From NCBI GenBank assembly GCA_008330645.1, contig VLTN01000081.1:62001-126000 (forward strand): DNA of 64,000 bases, read 5' to 3'. This DNA is from Cafeteria roenbergensis (lineage: Eukaryota; Sar; Bigyra; Bicosoecida; Cafeteriaceae). The notes beneath the pieces were generated by a model. That model was not told the DNA's origin. It saw only the letters and a list, made by a program, of their open reading frames with translations, and did not search any database. A program made the translations under genes and the position numbers. Positions 46,786 through 58,308 of the stretch are shown piece after piece (within the stretch, counting starts at the first letter, position 1; each line of letters begins with the position of its first letter).

Positions 46786-49527
46786 TCACTCCGCGCCCCT
46801 GCTGCCCCCCCGCCCTCCGCCGCGCCCTCTGCTGCCGCCACGCCCTCCGCCCCCGCGACCCCTGCCCCTGCCGCGGCCCCTGCCGCCGCCGCCGTCCCTG
46901 AGGAAGGGGTTCGTGCTGACGCCCTTCCGCTCGCTGCGCACCTTCTCCGCCCTTTGAAAGGCCGAGTTGCGCGACGTGATGGCGCGGGCAGCGTTGCTCA
47001 CAGTGCCCACGAGCGCCCGCGCCGACATGGACCCCTCCCCAGAGGCGCCCGCGATCGCCGCGTCGGCTGCAGTGGCGTCCATGGCGTGGGCGAGCACGGC
47101 AGCGCGCTCCTCCGTGCGCGCCCGCTTGGCCGCGCTGCCGGCGCTCTCCTGCTCCGCGTCCGACCCAGCGCCTTCCCCCGCCTCGTCGCGAGGTTGCTTC
47201 TTCGCGCGCCGCTGCTCGGACGGGTGGCGCTGCGCGAGCGTGGCTGGGAGGTCATCTGCAGCGGCCTCGCCGGCCTCGGCCTTGGCAGCAGCTGCGGCCT
47301 TGGCCTCCTGCTCCGCCTTGAGCACGGCGGCGGCAGCTTCCTGAGCTCTGGCTGCCGCCTCTGCAAGGCCTACCAGCAGGTGGAGGGGCACTCCCGCGGC
47401 AGTGAGATGCGGGGTGCGCGCAAGACGGTCCCGCACCGCCAGCGCGGCCCTGGAGGCCTGTCCCTTGCGCGAGGCCGCACTGCCGACGCCGCGCAGCGCG
47501 AGCCCCATCGCGGGGCAGCGAGGCGAGCCGGCAGCGCCCGACGCGGAGCCAGACGGCGCCCGTGAGGATGCTGCGGAGGCGGAGGAGGGCGGCGTGGACA
47601 GCTGCCTCGCTGCGGCCAGCGCCGCCCCGTCCACCTGCGTGTCCCGCGGCAGGGCGGGCAGTCGGAGCACGCCCGCGTCCTGGGCGAGCGTGCCCGCCAC
47701 GCCCACCAGCGCGAGGGCCTCGCGGAGGGACGCCGCCGTGGCCGTGGGCTGGACCGCCTCCATGTGTGCCGCCGCGGCCGCCGCAGCCTGCGCGGCGGCG
47801 CCTGCGCCTGCGCCGGCGGCGGACGACGACGACGAGGAAGAGGACTGCGACCCGTCCGCGGCCCGCGTCCAAGCGGTGCCCGCCTTCCCCTCCCGGGCCA
47901 TGGCGATGAGGCGGCACACCGCGGCTGCCCGCACGTGGACGGCGGGCGGCAGCGGGTGGCAAGCGGCCGCCAGTCCCGCCAGCGTGACCGGAGCGGCCTC
48001 GGCGATGCGAAGCAGGGCCCGTTTGGGCAGGATCGTGTGGGGGGCCTCGTCCGTCGCGCGGGCAACGAGGTCCCTCCAGTCGCTGAGGGCGTCTAGGGCG
48101 CGGCCCTGCGCGTCGTCCAGCTTGAGGCCCGCCCTGGCGGCAAGGTCCCTCGCCCCCGCCCCGGGCCGGAATGCGGGGATGGTATACGTCTGGGCGCAGA
48201 GCTTGCGGGAGCGGTCGAGGACCTCCATCACCGCCGCCTCGCCGCCCTGGTCCAGGAGGCGGTTTCGCAGCCTGTCCGCGATGGGAACGAGGAAGCGGGT
48301 GTCCTCCGCCGCGTAGCCGAGCATGGCGGGGGGCAGCGGGCGGCGGCGCCAGTCGGCCCGCTGCAGGCTCTTGTCGGCCTCCACGCCTGCCATGGTGCGA
48401 AGGAGGTATGCGAGCCCCGCCGAGGGCAGGTCCAGGACGCGGGCCGCCTGGCCGGTGTCGAACACCCCCACGAGGTAGATGCCGCAGCAGCGCTGAAGCC
48501 AGACGACGTCGCGGTCGCACCCGTGCAGGAGCTTGAGGACCGCGGGGTCGGTGAACACGGCGTTGAGGGGGGCCAGCTCCTCGGGGCCCAGGGCGAGCGG
48601 GTCGACGAGGAAGTCTTGCCAGCGAGTGCTGACCTGGATGAGGCATGTGAGGCCCTGGAAGCTGTGCTCGTTGTGGGCCTCCACGTCGATCGCCACGCTC
48701 TGGACGCGCTGCTCGCCGAGGTGCTCGGCCATGGCCGCCACGGCCGCAGGGGTGTCCACCCACGTCGCGGGGGCGGCCGGCCGGAAGTCGCCTGGGGTGG
48801 AGCGGCGGAGGAACCACGGGAAGGCCGTCGCCCAGTCCAGCGCAGCCAGCTCTGCCGCGTAGGGGTGGGGCCAGGAGCCGTCGGCGGCCGGGGAAGTCGC
48901 GAGGGGGGCCTCGGGGAGCGCGTTCGGCTTGGACCGCAACAGCGGGCGGAAGTGCCGCGCGCGGTCGTTGGCGCGCGGGTGGCGCCGCCCCACCCGCTGG
49001 GGGCCGGTGAGCACGGTGGGGGCCGCGCCTTCTGCCGGCTGCACGCGGAGAGGGCTCATGTCGCCGGGGAGGGACGGCGCCGCGCGCTCCTCCGCTGCCA
49101 CCAGGTCACTCCAGCGCGGCAAGCCTGAGTCGGACTTGCCAGCGGCCTCGGCTCCCGAATCTTCGGCCCCGAGGCCGCCCCGCATCACCGCCGACATGGT
49201 CACGTGGCGGATGCCCCTCGCGCGGTCCAGCGACGTGTCCGTTCGCTCCACCAGCGCGTCCACGGCGTCGGCCAGCGCTTCCACCGACGCCTCGGACAGC
49301 ATGTCCGGCCTGAGCTTGCCCTCGTCCGCCACAGCCTCGACTGCCTTGGAGAGCCCCGGCACCAGTGCCTGCGACGAGATGGTGCGCAGGAGCCCCGCGA
49401 TGCGCCGCACCGCGCTCGTCTGGGCCTCGGAAAGACCCGAGCTGGCGGACGCAGGCGTCTTTGCGCAGGCACGCGTGGCGGCCACGAGGGACCGAAGCAG
49501 CTCCACGCCCGCATCGGAGGTGGACAT
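46786..49527 (-). CDS. EXOSC10: Exosome 3'-5' exoribonuclease RRP6/EXOSC10
   Basis: 913 residues from the ATG at 49527 (MSTSDAGVELLRSLVAATRA). The N-terminal ~120 residues are helical, fitting the PMC2NT domain that binds Rrp47. HPYAAELAALDWATAFPWF precedes the nuclease core, as in the family. DEDD-Y motifs are SVAIDVEAHN (~279), LKLLHGCDRDVVWLQ and LGYAAEDTRFLVPI. An HRDC domain follows (ALDALSDWRDLVARATDE, then ILPKRALLRIAEAAP). The Ala-rich C-terminal third ends in an RGG-type tail (GRGRGRGRGGGGRGG). All four catalytic acids and the tyrosine are present. It degrades and trims nuclear rRNA, snoRNA and aberrant mRNA with the exosome. The RGG tail suggests extra RNA binding or arginine methylation (inference). 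Confidence 0.95.
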   Translation of the reverse strand: MSTSDAGVELLRSLVAATRACAKTPASASSGLSEAQTSAVRRIAGLLRTISSQALVPGLSKAVEAVADEGKLRPDMLSEASVEALADAVDALVERTDTSLDRARGIRHVTMSAVMRGGLGAEDSGAEAAGKSDSGLPRWSDLVAAEERAAPSLPGDMSPLRVQPAEGAAPTVLTGPQRVGRRHPRANDRARHFRPLLRSKPNALPEAPLATSPAADGSWPHPYAAELAALDWATAFPWFLRRSTPGDFRPAAPATWVDTPAAVAAMAEHLGEQRVQSVAIDVEAHNEHSFQGLTCLIQVSTRWQDFLVDPLALGPEELAPLNAVFTDPAVLKLLHGCDRDVVWLQRCCGIYLVGVFDTGQAARVLDLPSAGLAYLLRTMAGVEADKSLQRADWRRRPLPPAMLGYAAEDTRFLVPIADRLRNRLLDQGGEAAVMEVLDRSRKLCAQTYTIPAFRPGAGARDLAARAGLKLDDAQGRALDALSDWRDLVARATDEAPHTILPKRALLRIAEAAPVTLAGLAAACHPLPPAVHVRAAAVCRLIAMAREGKAGTAWTRAADGSQSSSSSSSSAAGAGAGAAAQAAAAAAAHMEAVQPTATAASLREALALVGVAGTLAQDAGVLRLPALPRDTQVDGAALAAARQLSTPPSSASAASSRAPSGSASGAAGSPRCPAMGLALRGVGSAASRKGQASRAALAVRDRLARTPHLTAAGVPLHLLVGLAEAAARAQEAAAAVLKAEQEAKAAAAAKAEAGEAAADDLPATLAQRHPSEQRRAKKQPRDEAGEGAGSDAEQESAGSAAKRARTEERAAVLAHAMDATAADAAIAGASGEGSMSARALVGTVSNAARAITSRNSAFQRAEKVRSERKGVSTNPFLRDGGGGRGRGRGRGRGGGGRGGSRGRGGGRGGSRGAE

Positions 49528-49734
49528 GGTTCGCCGGGTCGGCCTCCCGATGCCGGTCTTGTCCGCCCCTGTCAGGCCGAGTGACCGGCCCGTTTGCTGC
49601 ACTCTTTGCTTGCAGTCGCCTCGCCCGCCTGCGGCTCTGCCGGAGAGCGGGCGCGGCGGAACACCGACGCCACGGGAGGGAGAGCGGGCCACGCACAGCA
49701 GCACCCTCCCGAGGGGCCAGCAGCACCCGCTCCG
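49528..49734. promoter_or_regulatory. Short divergent promoter region (RRP6 / unrecognised gene)
   Basis: 207 bp between divergent ATGs. It contains TTTGCTTGCAG near 49605. No TATA-like element. Confidence 0.4.
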
Positions 49735-51773
49735 ATGTCGGCGTCGGTGATTGGCCTTGGCCGTGGCCTGGCCCGCGCAGCGCTGCGGCGCCGGGCAGGG
49801 ACGCGGTCGCTGATGCAGCTTGTGCAGTCCACTCCCGCAGCGGCTGCGGCCGGCCAGCTGCAGCAGTTCCCGGAGATGGTCGAGGCCGAGCGCTCAATCC
49901 GCACGGGCAAGGCGCCCGCGGCCGCCATTCTTCTGGAGCGCGTTGCGGAGGTGACTGGCATGGCGCTCGGAAATGGGTCCGACATGCACGTGGCTGCCCT
50001 CAGGAGGTGAGCTCGGGAACGCGCTGCCCACGCTTGAGCGCCGGGAGGGGCGGCGGGCCAGCTTGCGGGATGCCGAGGCGGGGAGCTGCGTGCGCGGCCC
50101 GTGCCCCGCGTTCCGGGGGGGGGGGACCGTGTCATGTGACGGGCAAGGCGCTGCGCTCGCGGGCGCCGCGACAGCCCCAAGGGAGCCGGCCGCTGCTGTG
50201 TCATGGCCTGCGCGCGGCCCACGAGTGCGCTGTGCGTCCGCGTGGCCTGGCCTCGTCTTCGCCTTGCAGACTTGTGAGCGCGCATTGCGTGTCCGGCAAC
50301 TTCTCCGGGGGCGAGGCGGCAATCCGCAAGCTGGAGGCCGTGACGCGCATGCCGCAGGACCCGGAGGGCACGCAGGCCACGGGAAGCGGGCTGCAGAGGC
50401 ACCCCTTCGCGATCCTGCAGGACCGCATGGCCGTGATCTGGTCCGGGCTCGTGCTCTTCGCGCGGCAGGGCAACGCCGACCGGTGCGCCGCCTGGAGCGA
50501 CGAGCTGCTGGTGCTGGCCCACTCGCAGTGGGGCCCCGCGGTCAAGGGGGGAGGGGGCCACGCGGCGTGGGCAGAGGACGACGAGGACGTTCTCGCAAGG
50601 CGGAGGGCCTGCTGGGTGGGTCTGGCGCACCTCGGCGGCGCGCTCGCCGCCAGGCTGCAGCAGGCGGCGGGGGACGGCGCCTCGGCCGACGCCATGGAGG
50701 AGCACGATAGCGCCTGCGCGCAGGCCCTGGTGCCGCTCGCGGGCACCTCCCTGGAGCCGCTCGCGTCGCTGCTGCTGGCAGCCATGGGCACGCTTGTGGC
50801 GGAGGGGGCGGCGGGGGCGTCTGAGGCCGCCGTGCTGCGCCTCGGCGCCACGCCCCGCCCCAGCGTTCCTGCGGGGGAGAGGGCTGCGGCGTCGGCCACG
50901 GACGCCAGCGTGTGCCTGGGGGATGCGTGGGAGCTCGTGCTGCCCCTGGCCGAGGCGGCAAAGCAGGGGTTGTTCCGGGCTGGTGCTCCTGGAGGCGCCG
51001 GTGGAGCTGCGACCGGGGAGGGATGCGGCGGCGCGGAGGGCCTGGCCGCGGGGGACGAGGCTCCGGCCGCGGGCTTCGAGCTCCTCAGCTCGGCTGCCGC
51101 GGACGGCCTCGCCATTGCGTCCGTGGTCGGAGCAGAGCTGGCCGCCGTGCAGCTGGCGGCTGGGTCCGGGGTCAAGGAGGGGCTCATCCTGCAGCTGGAC
51201 GGGACGGCCGCTGGGGCGGCTGAGGGAGAGGCAGGAGCGACCCGTCTTCCCGCTCCGGGGGTGCTTGCGGGGATGGCGCTCACATGCGCGTCCTCGCTCA
51301 AGGACGGCCTGGCCTCTGCCAACGACGCCAGCATCAGCGGCGCAAGCGTTGCAAACGTGGTCCCGCTCCTGCCGTCGGCGTTCGCCCAGGCGCTCATGGC
51401 AGAGGCGCTCACCGCCGCGGGCGAGGCCCACCACCACGACGGAAAGGCTGTGCACGGCGAAGGCCTCTTCAACAGCGCCATGGACGACGGCGAGGCTGCC
51501 ACCGCAGCCAGCAAGGCTGCCGACGCCGCCACCGCCGCGGCGCTGCTTCGGGCAAGGATGGGCAAGGCGCGTCTCGCGGCTGACTGGGAGAAGCGCGAGG
51601 CGGAGGGTGAGAAGCTTGCCGCCGCCGCGATGACGGACGCACCGACAGTGGCCCCGCCAGCCATCGCCCTGGCCCTCGACTGGGGCTTCTCCGGCGACTG
51701 GGCCACCCGCGCGCTCAACTTCAACGAGCCGGACCCGGACATGGCTGCCAGCCTTGGCGGCCAAGACCGCTGA
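49735..51773 (+). CDS. Unrecognised helical protein, possibly mitochondrial
   Basis: Exons 49735-50006 and 50270-51773, with a 263-bp phase-2 intron (GTGAGC to CCTTGCAG); 591 residues. The N-terminus (MSASVIGLGRGLARAALRRR) is a basic amphipathic helix without acidic residues, typical of a mitochondrial targeting peptide. What follows is Ala-rich and helical, with repeated helix pairs that could be a TPR-like solenoid (for example SGGEAAIRKLEAVTRMPQD, then VIWSGLVLFARQGNADRCAA), Gly/Ala-rich breaks and a conserved-looking end (ALDWGFSGDWATRALNF). No enzyme motif is visible. The intron includes an 11-G run at 50115-50125. I do not recognise the family. Confidence 0.7.
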
Positions 51774-52109
51774 GCTTCGGGCCGCCTCAGCATTTGCCGC
51801 TTCGAGTGTGTGCAGGAACGCGACACGGGCGGGCTGCCCCACTAGGCGGCCGTTCTCTGGAATTTCGCGTGCACGCGAGCGGGCCTCCAGGAGGGGGGCG
51901 GGGCGGGGCGGGCTGCGGCGCCCCTGCCGGGGCACTCGCTCCTAGGAGCAACACACCCGGCGCCCCGCCAGCACGCAAGCGAGCGACAATCGAGAGACAC
52001 AGCTTCGCACACAACTAAACGGACGAACGCGAGTCGCCGGTTGCATCACACCGAGAACAAGGGGCCAGCGCGGCACGAGGGCAGAGGCAGGCCGAGGAGG
52101 ACAGAAGAG
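51774..52109. other. Convergent intergenic region
   Basis: 336 bp between converging stops, nothing recognised. Confidence 0.5.
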
Positions 52110-55100
52110 TCAGCGCGGGCTGCCGCCGAGCTGCCGCTGCTGGGAGCCGTAGACGGACACCCATGCTGCGTGGTGCTCACGAAGCTGCCCCCCCGCGTGC
52201 AGAGGGGGCGCCAGTGCGAACCGAACAAGTGCGGCCTCATCGCCCTCCCGCTGCTCAAGCGGCTCGCCGTGCTCCGTCGCGGGCGGGGCCCGGGCCACAA
52301 GGCTGCGCCTGAGGCGCTCGTACGGGCCGACAGCCACCGCGAAACGGACGGGGAGAGCGTCGGATACGCTGAGCGTGACGTCGGCCGCCTCGCCCAGGAG
52401 CCAGGCGCTGGGGAAAGGCACCCCGAGCCGAGCAGCGCACTCTGCCGCGAGCCGCAGCGAGGAGAGCGACTCCCGTTTGCGAATGTGCGCCCGGTAGCGG
52501 CGCAGCGCGTTCTTGAGCTGCGCGCGGTGCTTGATCGCGTAGTAGAGCCCGACGCAGTCCGGGGCGCGGCGGCGCCGCAGGAAGGCGGCAATCCTATTGA
52601 AGTCCTTCGGGAACTGCACGAACCTGTCGAGGAAGATGAGCAGCTCCGACGCGGTCCACAGCGGGCCCCCTGACTCCTCCATCACCTCGTCGAGGGGCTG
52701 GTCGCCGTGGGGAGGGGCCGCTTCCAAGCTCGTCGCCGCCCTGAGGCAGTCGGTCAGCTCCGGCACCCGCAGGCCGGCAGTCGCACAAGCCGCCTGCCGG
52801 GCGAGGGAGGCGCTGACGCCATCGACCGAGCGGGCGCTCTCGCGTGCGGCCCACTGGCCGGGCATGGAAACGGGCCTGTCGCGCGGGAAGAAGCCCCCCT
52901 TGGAGGGGCGGGGGCGCAGGAGGGGGATGGGGGCGGCGCCGCTGGCAGCCTTCTCGGCCCTCTCGGCCTTGTCCTTGGCGGCGGCCACGCGGAGGGCCTG
53001 GGGGACGATGCTACGGACATCGGCAAGCGCGGCCGCAAGGTCCGTGTCCGGGTCGCTGTCCGCCGCCAGCCTGCGGCCCCGCCCGTCGCGCGCGAGCAGG
53101 CTGACGGGCGCGGGCGACAGCGGGGAGCGGGGACCGCAGTCCTGGCCTGAGCCCTCGGCCAGGGGCACCGCGGCCTCGTCCGCTGCCGTCGGCTCCGCAA
53201 CGGCGGGCCGCTCCAACGGGGACGGCAGGGGCAAGGGGGCTTGCGGCTCTTCCTCGGGCATTCCCATTTCAGCAAGCTTCCGCCGGATTGCCACAGCCTG
53301 CGCAGCCGTTGCCGCTGCCATTGTGGCCTGGATGCCTGCCGCCCCCTCGACCGAGGACGCGTCCAGCTCCGCGCAGATTGGGCAGGGCTCCGCCGCCTCG
53401 ATGGCGACGGCGATGCCTGCCTCGACCAGCGGCTGGAGCGCTGGCACAGAGATGCGCATTCCTTCCGGCAGCTGGAAGATGGTCACGGGGAAGTTTGGGT
53501 GGGTTGTGCCGTCCTGCCGCACGAGGATGATGGGCTCCTGACTGATGACCACGTCGGCCCCGGCGTACGCTGCCCATCCCAGGGGCAGGCGCTCCAGCAG
53601 CGCGCGGAGCTGAGACCTCAAGATGGTGGCCAGCGCATCGGCGTCGGCTCGCTGCTTGGAGGGATCTTGCTGCTGGGAGTCGGCCAAGTCCTGGACCCCG
53701 CTGGACGACCGCTTCTGACGCTTCGCGGGCCGCGAGCTGCCGCCGGCGCCAGCGCCGGCCTCCCCTTCCTCCTTGACCAAGTGCGCGCGGGCCAGCTCGT
53801 CGGGGCCGGTTCCAGGGGAGAAGGGCGAGGCAAGGCAGTCTGCGTCCAAGACCGCCTCGGCGAAGGAGACGTCCTCAGCAGCCTCCTCGCCCGAGGCAAT
53901 GTCCAAGGCGATGGCCTCGGCGCCGAACCGCAGCGCGACGGCGCCGTCGATGCGCGCTGCCAGCGTGGCCAGCCGGTGAGACTGCAGCCACAGGCGCGCC
54001 TCGGCATCGATCGACGGCAGCCGCGGGGTGATGCTGTGGCTCGCATCACCGCTGCTGGAGCCGTCGGGGAAGGGGAGGACGCCCTTGGCATTGTCCTCGG
54101 CAGCCTCTGCCACCCCGTCGGCGAACGAGGCGTCCCACGCCGCAGACGCTGCCCGCAGGGCTGACGCCCGCTCCAGCGCCTGGCGGCCAACTGCCTCAGC
54201 CACGAGCCGCGCCACAACTGGGCTGCTCTGCCACCGGCCAACCGCTGCGGCGGGCGAGTCCTCCGAGCCTGCGGCGGGCCGCTGCTGCTGGGCCAGGTGC
54301 GCCTCAGCAGACGCAAGCTCGCTCGCCGTCAGCTGGACCCGGACTTGCCAGCGCCAGATCGGCTGGTCGCGAAGCAGCGCCCTTCCACCGCGCAGATCGA
54401 TCGCAACGGCCCGAGCGCCGGGGCCCGTGCCTGCCGGCGAGTCTGTGGGACTGGCCTCCGTCGCACCGGGGCTTGCCATCCGTGCCGACAGCCTGACAGC
54501 CGTGGGTGTGGCGGCGCTTTGGGCGTCGGCCATGGCCTTGGCAACCGATTTGGCAACGCCACACACGGTCTCCACCTCAGCCGCACTGGGGAGAGCCGAG
54601 AGATCGCCCGCCCTCCCTACCCTGACAGATGTCAGGTCAGCGCAGCGGCAGAGCCTTGCCAGGGCAGCTGCCTCGCTCCCGTCGTCAGCCGCACGCAGCG
54701 CGAGCAGAGCCAGGCGAGCGGTGGCCCCCCTGGCCTGGCCCTCTGCAGCCAGGTCCAGCACGGACGCCAGCCCAGCCGCTCCGTCGTTCCCGGCAGACCA
54801 CGCCGACGCGTCCCAGCCCAGCACCTGAGACGGAGCCGGCAGGCGGTCGATGGGCCTGTCATCGTCCGTGCTGCTCGCCGGTGTCGCGGCAGCGGCGTCT
54901 TCTGCGCCTGCGCCGCTCGCTGCATCCGTCGTTGCCGCTGCCGCGACCGGCCGGCGGGTCAGCCTCCGCTCCAGGCGAGTTTGCTCAATGTCCCCGACGC
55001 CGCGGATGCGGCAGTGCACAGCAAGCCTGCTCGCGTGCTGCCGCCGTCGCCCCTCCAGGTCAGCCTTGGCCCTCGCCGCCGCGTCGAACCGTGCAGTCAG

Positions 55101-55771
55101 CACCTCCAGCTCCGCCTCCGCCGCCGCAACGCGAGAGGCCAGCGTCGCGCGGTGCGCATCGGCTTCGCCCGCGAGCCGCTTCACGACCTCCGCGGCCTTG
55201 GCCACGTCGCGCCTCGACGGCAGCTTTTCTGGCTTGCCCGCCCGCTTGCCCGTCGAGGGCCTTTCCGAGCCACCCTCGCCCCGCTGCAGAGCCGCCTCCA
55301 CCGCTGCAGGGGCGGGGTGGCCCCTCATGAGAACGCCCACCGCGTCCAGCTCCGGGCCCGGCGCATCAACGCCCATTTGCTGCAGCGCGGCGAGCAGGTC
55401 CTCCGCAATGGGCCCGCCCTCGCCCTGGTCGGAGTCGCTCTCCTCTCCCGCCTCGGCATCGAAGGCCCGGCGGGCGAGGGACCGCTCCTCCTCCTGCTCC
55501 CTCGCCTGAGCAAGGGCGAGAGCCGCCGCAGCCTTGGCCGCGTCGGGGTGGGCGGTGTGCCAGCCACGCATAGCGCGCAGCTTCACTGGCAGAGCTGCGC
55601 TGGAGATGGCTGCGTCCGCCACCGCCTGCTGGTGCGAGAGCTGGCGCCGCCTCACAGCCTCCGCGACAAAGCCAGCCGTCTCGTCTAGGTCCTCGGATGT
55701 CGACATTGCGTCATCGTCGTCCTCGTCCTCGTCCTCCTCGTCCGCCTCGTGGATCGCCCGGTCCCCGTCCC

Positions 55772-55807
<36 letters not shown>

Positions 55808-58045
55808 TGTCCTCGTCGTCGTCATCCTCCTCGTCGCCACTGCCGTGCCTTGGAGCGATCGCAGGGGTGCCGTTGGCACCACGCGCGTCGCCTGCAGGGA
55901 TGGTGCCTCTCGGTTTGATTCGCGCGTCCCCCGAGCCCGCAGCGGGTGAACGTGCTGCCGAGGGCAGCGAGGTGCGCGCGCGGTGCTGCCCGACAGCGGC
56001 CGCGTCGCGGAGTGCTGTCCTCCCAGACGCGGCAGCTCCGGCAGCGACCAGGTGCCCTGCGAACCGGTGCCGCGGGGGCGAGGATGCCTTCGCTAGGGCC
56101 CGAGCTGCGCTCAGGATAGGAGCGCCGTCTCGGCCACGCTTGGTGGCTTGGCTGGCGCCGAGCGAAGCCCCCGCCGGCCCAGGCGACGCGCCGCCCCGGG
56201 AACGGGCTGAGTGCCGAGCCGACGAGGCAGCCGCGCGCCCGGCCGGCTGAGCGGTCTCGTCCTTGGATCCCCACGCCCAGCCTCGCGCCGGGGCCGTCTG
56301 GAGCGAAGCCCGCTGCGCCCCGACGGATGGGCTCTGTTGCACACTGAACCCGCCGCGTGTGTACCCACCGGAGGTCTGTCGGGCCGGCCGGTCGGGCTGC
56401 GGGTCGGGGGCAGCCCCTGCGGCTGCAGACGAGGCGCCCGACCAGCGCCTCGAGACGGTCGCCGGCGGCGCGTCCCACCGGGGAGCTGGCGCAGTGGCGC
56501 TGGCGCTGGCGGGAGGCGGCTGCCGGACCCGAACGGTGACGGTGGAGTTGGGCCCAGCCCTGATCACCTTCACGGTGGAGCCGTCGGGAAGCAACGACGA
56601 CGACTGCACAGCCGCCGTGGACGGCCCCACCCCCCTCCAAGATGCACCTGACCAGCTTTCAGCTGACGAGCTGTCCGGCAGGGCACCGCTCGCCCCGGCG
56701 AGGTTCCCCGCCCGCCCAGGCGACCGCGGCACCGCTGCCGAGGCCGGGGTGTCGGCTGCAGCTGGATCAGCCGCTGCAACAGTGCCCCACCGCGCCGACT
56801 GGCTTGTCGAGCTCGACTCAGTGCGCGAGCCAGCGCCTCTCGAGCCCTGCTGCTGGGCGCTGAGCGAGGAAATCCGAGGCGCGGTCGAGTCCACCCCGCC
56901 AGCGCCCCCCCCAGACCCGCCCCCGGCGCCGGCTTGCGACGCGTTTGCCGCCGCCGCCTTGAACGACACGGGAATCTGCACCGTTTGAGACGCGGCCACG
57001 AAGGACCACCTCGCGGCTCCACCGACTGCCGCGCCTTGCGAGGACGGGAGGGGGGAACGGCCCGTCCCAGAGGGGCCACGCGAGTACCCCGCGCCATCAG
57101 CCGCAGCAACAGAGGCGCTTCGGCGAAAGGAAAGCGCCGGTGCTGCGGCCGCGCTGCTGGAAACCGCACCGTTGCCCAGAGGCCCCGCCTTCTGGGCCGG
57201 AGCTTGTGCGGGGCCGCCAGGACCGACGTCCCACCCCTTTACAATGCGCCGCGCTGCGACCGTCCCGGAAACAGTCGCGTCCGGCCCGGGGTGGAGGCCG
57301 GCCCTTGGCGCTGCGTCGCCGGCCGGAGTCGCGGAGTCTCGCCCTGCCGACGCCGTGCCGCTCGGGGGCGGGCCAGAGGTCCAGACCCCGCCCCTGCTGT
57401 ACCCGCCGCTCCGCTTCGCGGCCCCGTCGTCCCACGCGCGGCCAGGCGCGGCCGGCGCCTGGGGCGCCGGCAGCCGCGAGCGAGCGAGTCCTGATGGCGC
57501 CTCGGACTTGCGCATCGGCACCCTGGCCGCCAGCAAAGGGGCCTCGAACACCTCTCCGGATCGCAGGCGCACCACTGTACTGGCCGGCTTGCCCTGGGGC
57601 TGGCCGGCGCCCAGGGGTGCCCTGGGACCGCCCGACGTCGCTGGCGCGGCAGAGTGCCTCGGCCCTGCGCCGTTGGCCCGCCGCGGGTCCCATGCTTGGC
57701 GCCGGGGCGCCGCTGCGTTCGCTTGCCACTTGGCCCAGGCCCCTGGCATCGGCTTGGTGAACTTTGCGCCGTGGTGGGCGCCCGTTGCGGGCGCCGGCCA
57801 GCTGCCAGCGCTCGACGGGGCCGCGACGCTCCGAGGGCCCGCAGCCCGCCCGGCCGTGCCAGACGGCGTGCCTGCGCGTGATCAAAAGAAGCAGCGAGTC
57901 GAACGAGCGCAGGCGGTCGCGGGCGCGCTGCTGCGGGCGTCGTTGAGCGACTGCGCTGTGTTGCCGGGCTGCCGAGTGCGCCCTGGGAACGACCACGCGC
58001 CCAGCGCGCGCCCGAGGCTGGCGCACCGTTGCCGGGCTGGCTCAT
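52110..58045 (-). CDS. SANT-domain transcriptional co-repressor-like protein (N-CoR/Snt1 type)
   Basis: Main exon 52110-57871. I propose a 19-nt first exon, 58027-58045 (MSQPGN plus one base), joined across a 155-bp phase-1 intron (GTGCGC to CACGCGCAG), giving about 1926 residues; otherwise the ATG at 57749 would start it. The key domain is a C-terminal SANT (~1745-1800): GPLWTASELLIFLDRFVQF, then DFNRIAAFLRRRRAPDCVG and LYYAIKHRAQLKNALRRY, closest to the second SANT of N-CoR/SMRT and fungal Snt1. Upstream are Ser/Ala-rich disorder, a long Asp/Glu tract (~670-720), a coiled coil (~900) and helical segments. By family it would scaffold a histone deacetylase (HDAC3/Set3-type) complex. I could not find a first SANT domain. 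The donor is less typical than others in the window. Confidence 0.8.
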
Positions 58046-58308
58046 CTGCCGTCCCTCCTGGGCAGCCGCCGGGGAGGGGGCGCGCTGCGGGCACGGCCTA
58101 GCAGAGCCTGTGTGCGGGCTGCGACGCGTCCGTCGATCGTCGCGTCGAGAGGCGAAAAGCCGGGGCGCATTGGTTGCCGCTGCAAGCATTCCGGAGGCGG
58201 GCGCCGACAGAGCCTTCGCTGGGAGCGCTGTCTTTGCGGCCGGGTCGGCCCGCGCTGGGCTGCACGCACTCGTGCGTTGCGCCAGGCCGAGAGGGGCGCG
58301 CGTTCGCG
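58046..58308. promoter_or_regulatory. Divergent promoter region (co-repressor / DDX31)
   Basis: 263 bp between divergent ATGs. It holds GCTGCAAGCATTCCGG near 58179; a similar GCAAGCATTC occurs at 2621. No TATA-like element. Confidence 0.4.
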
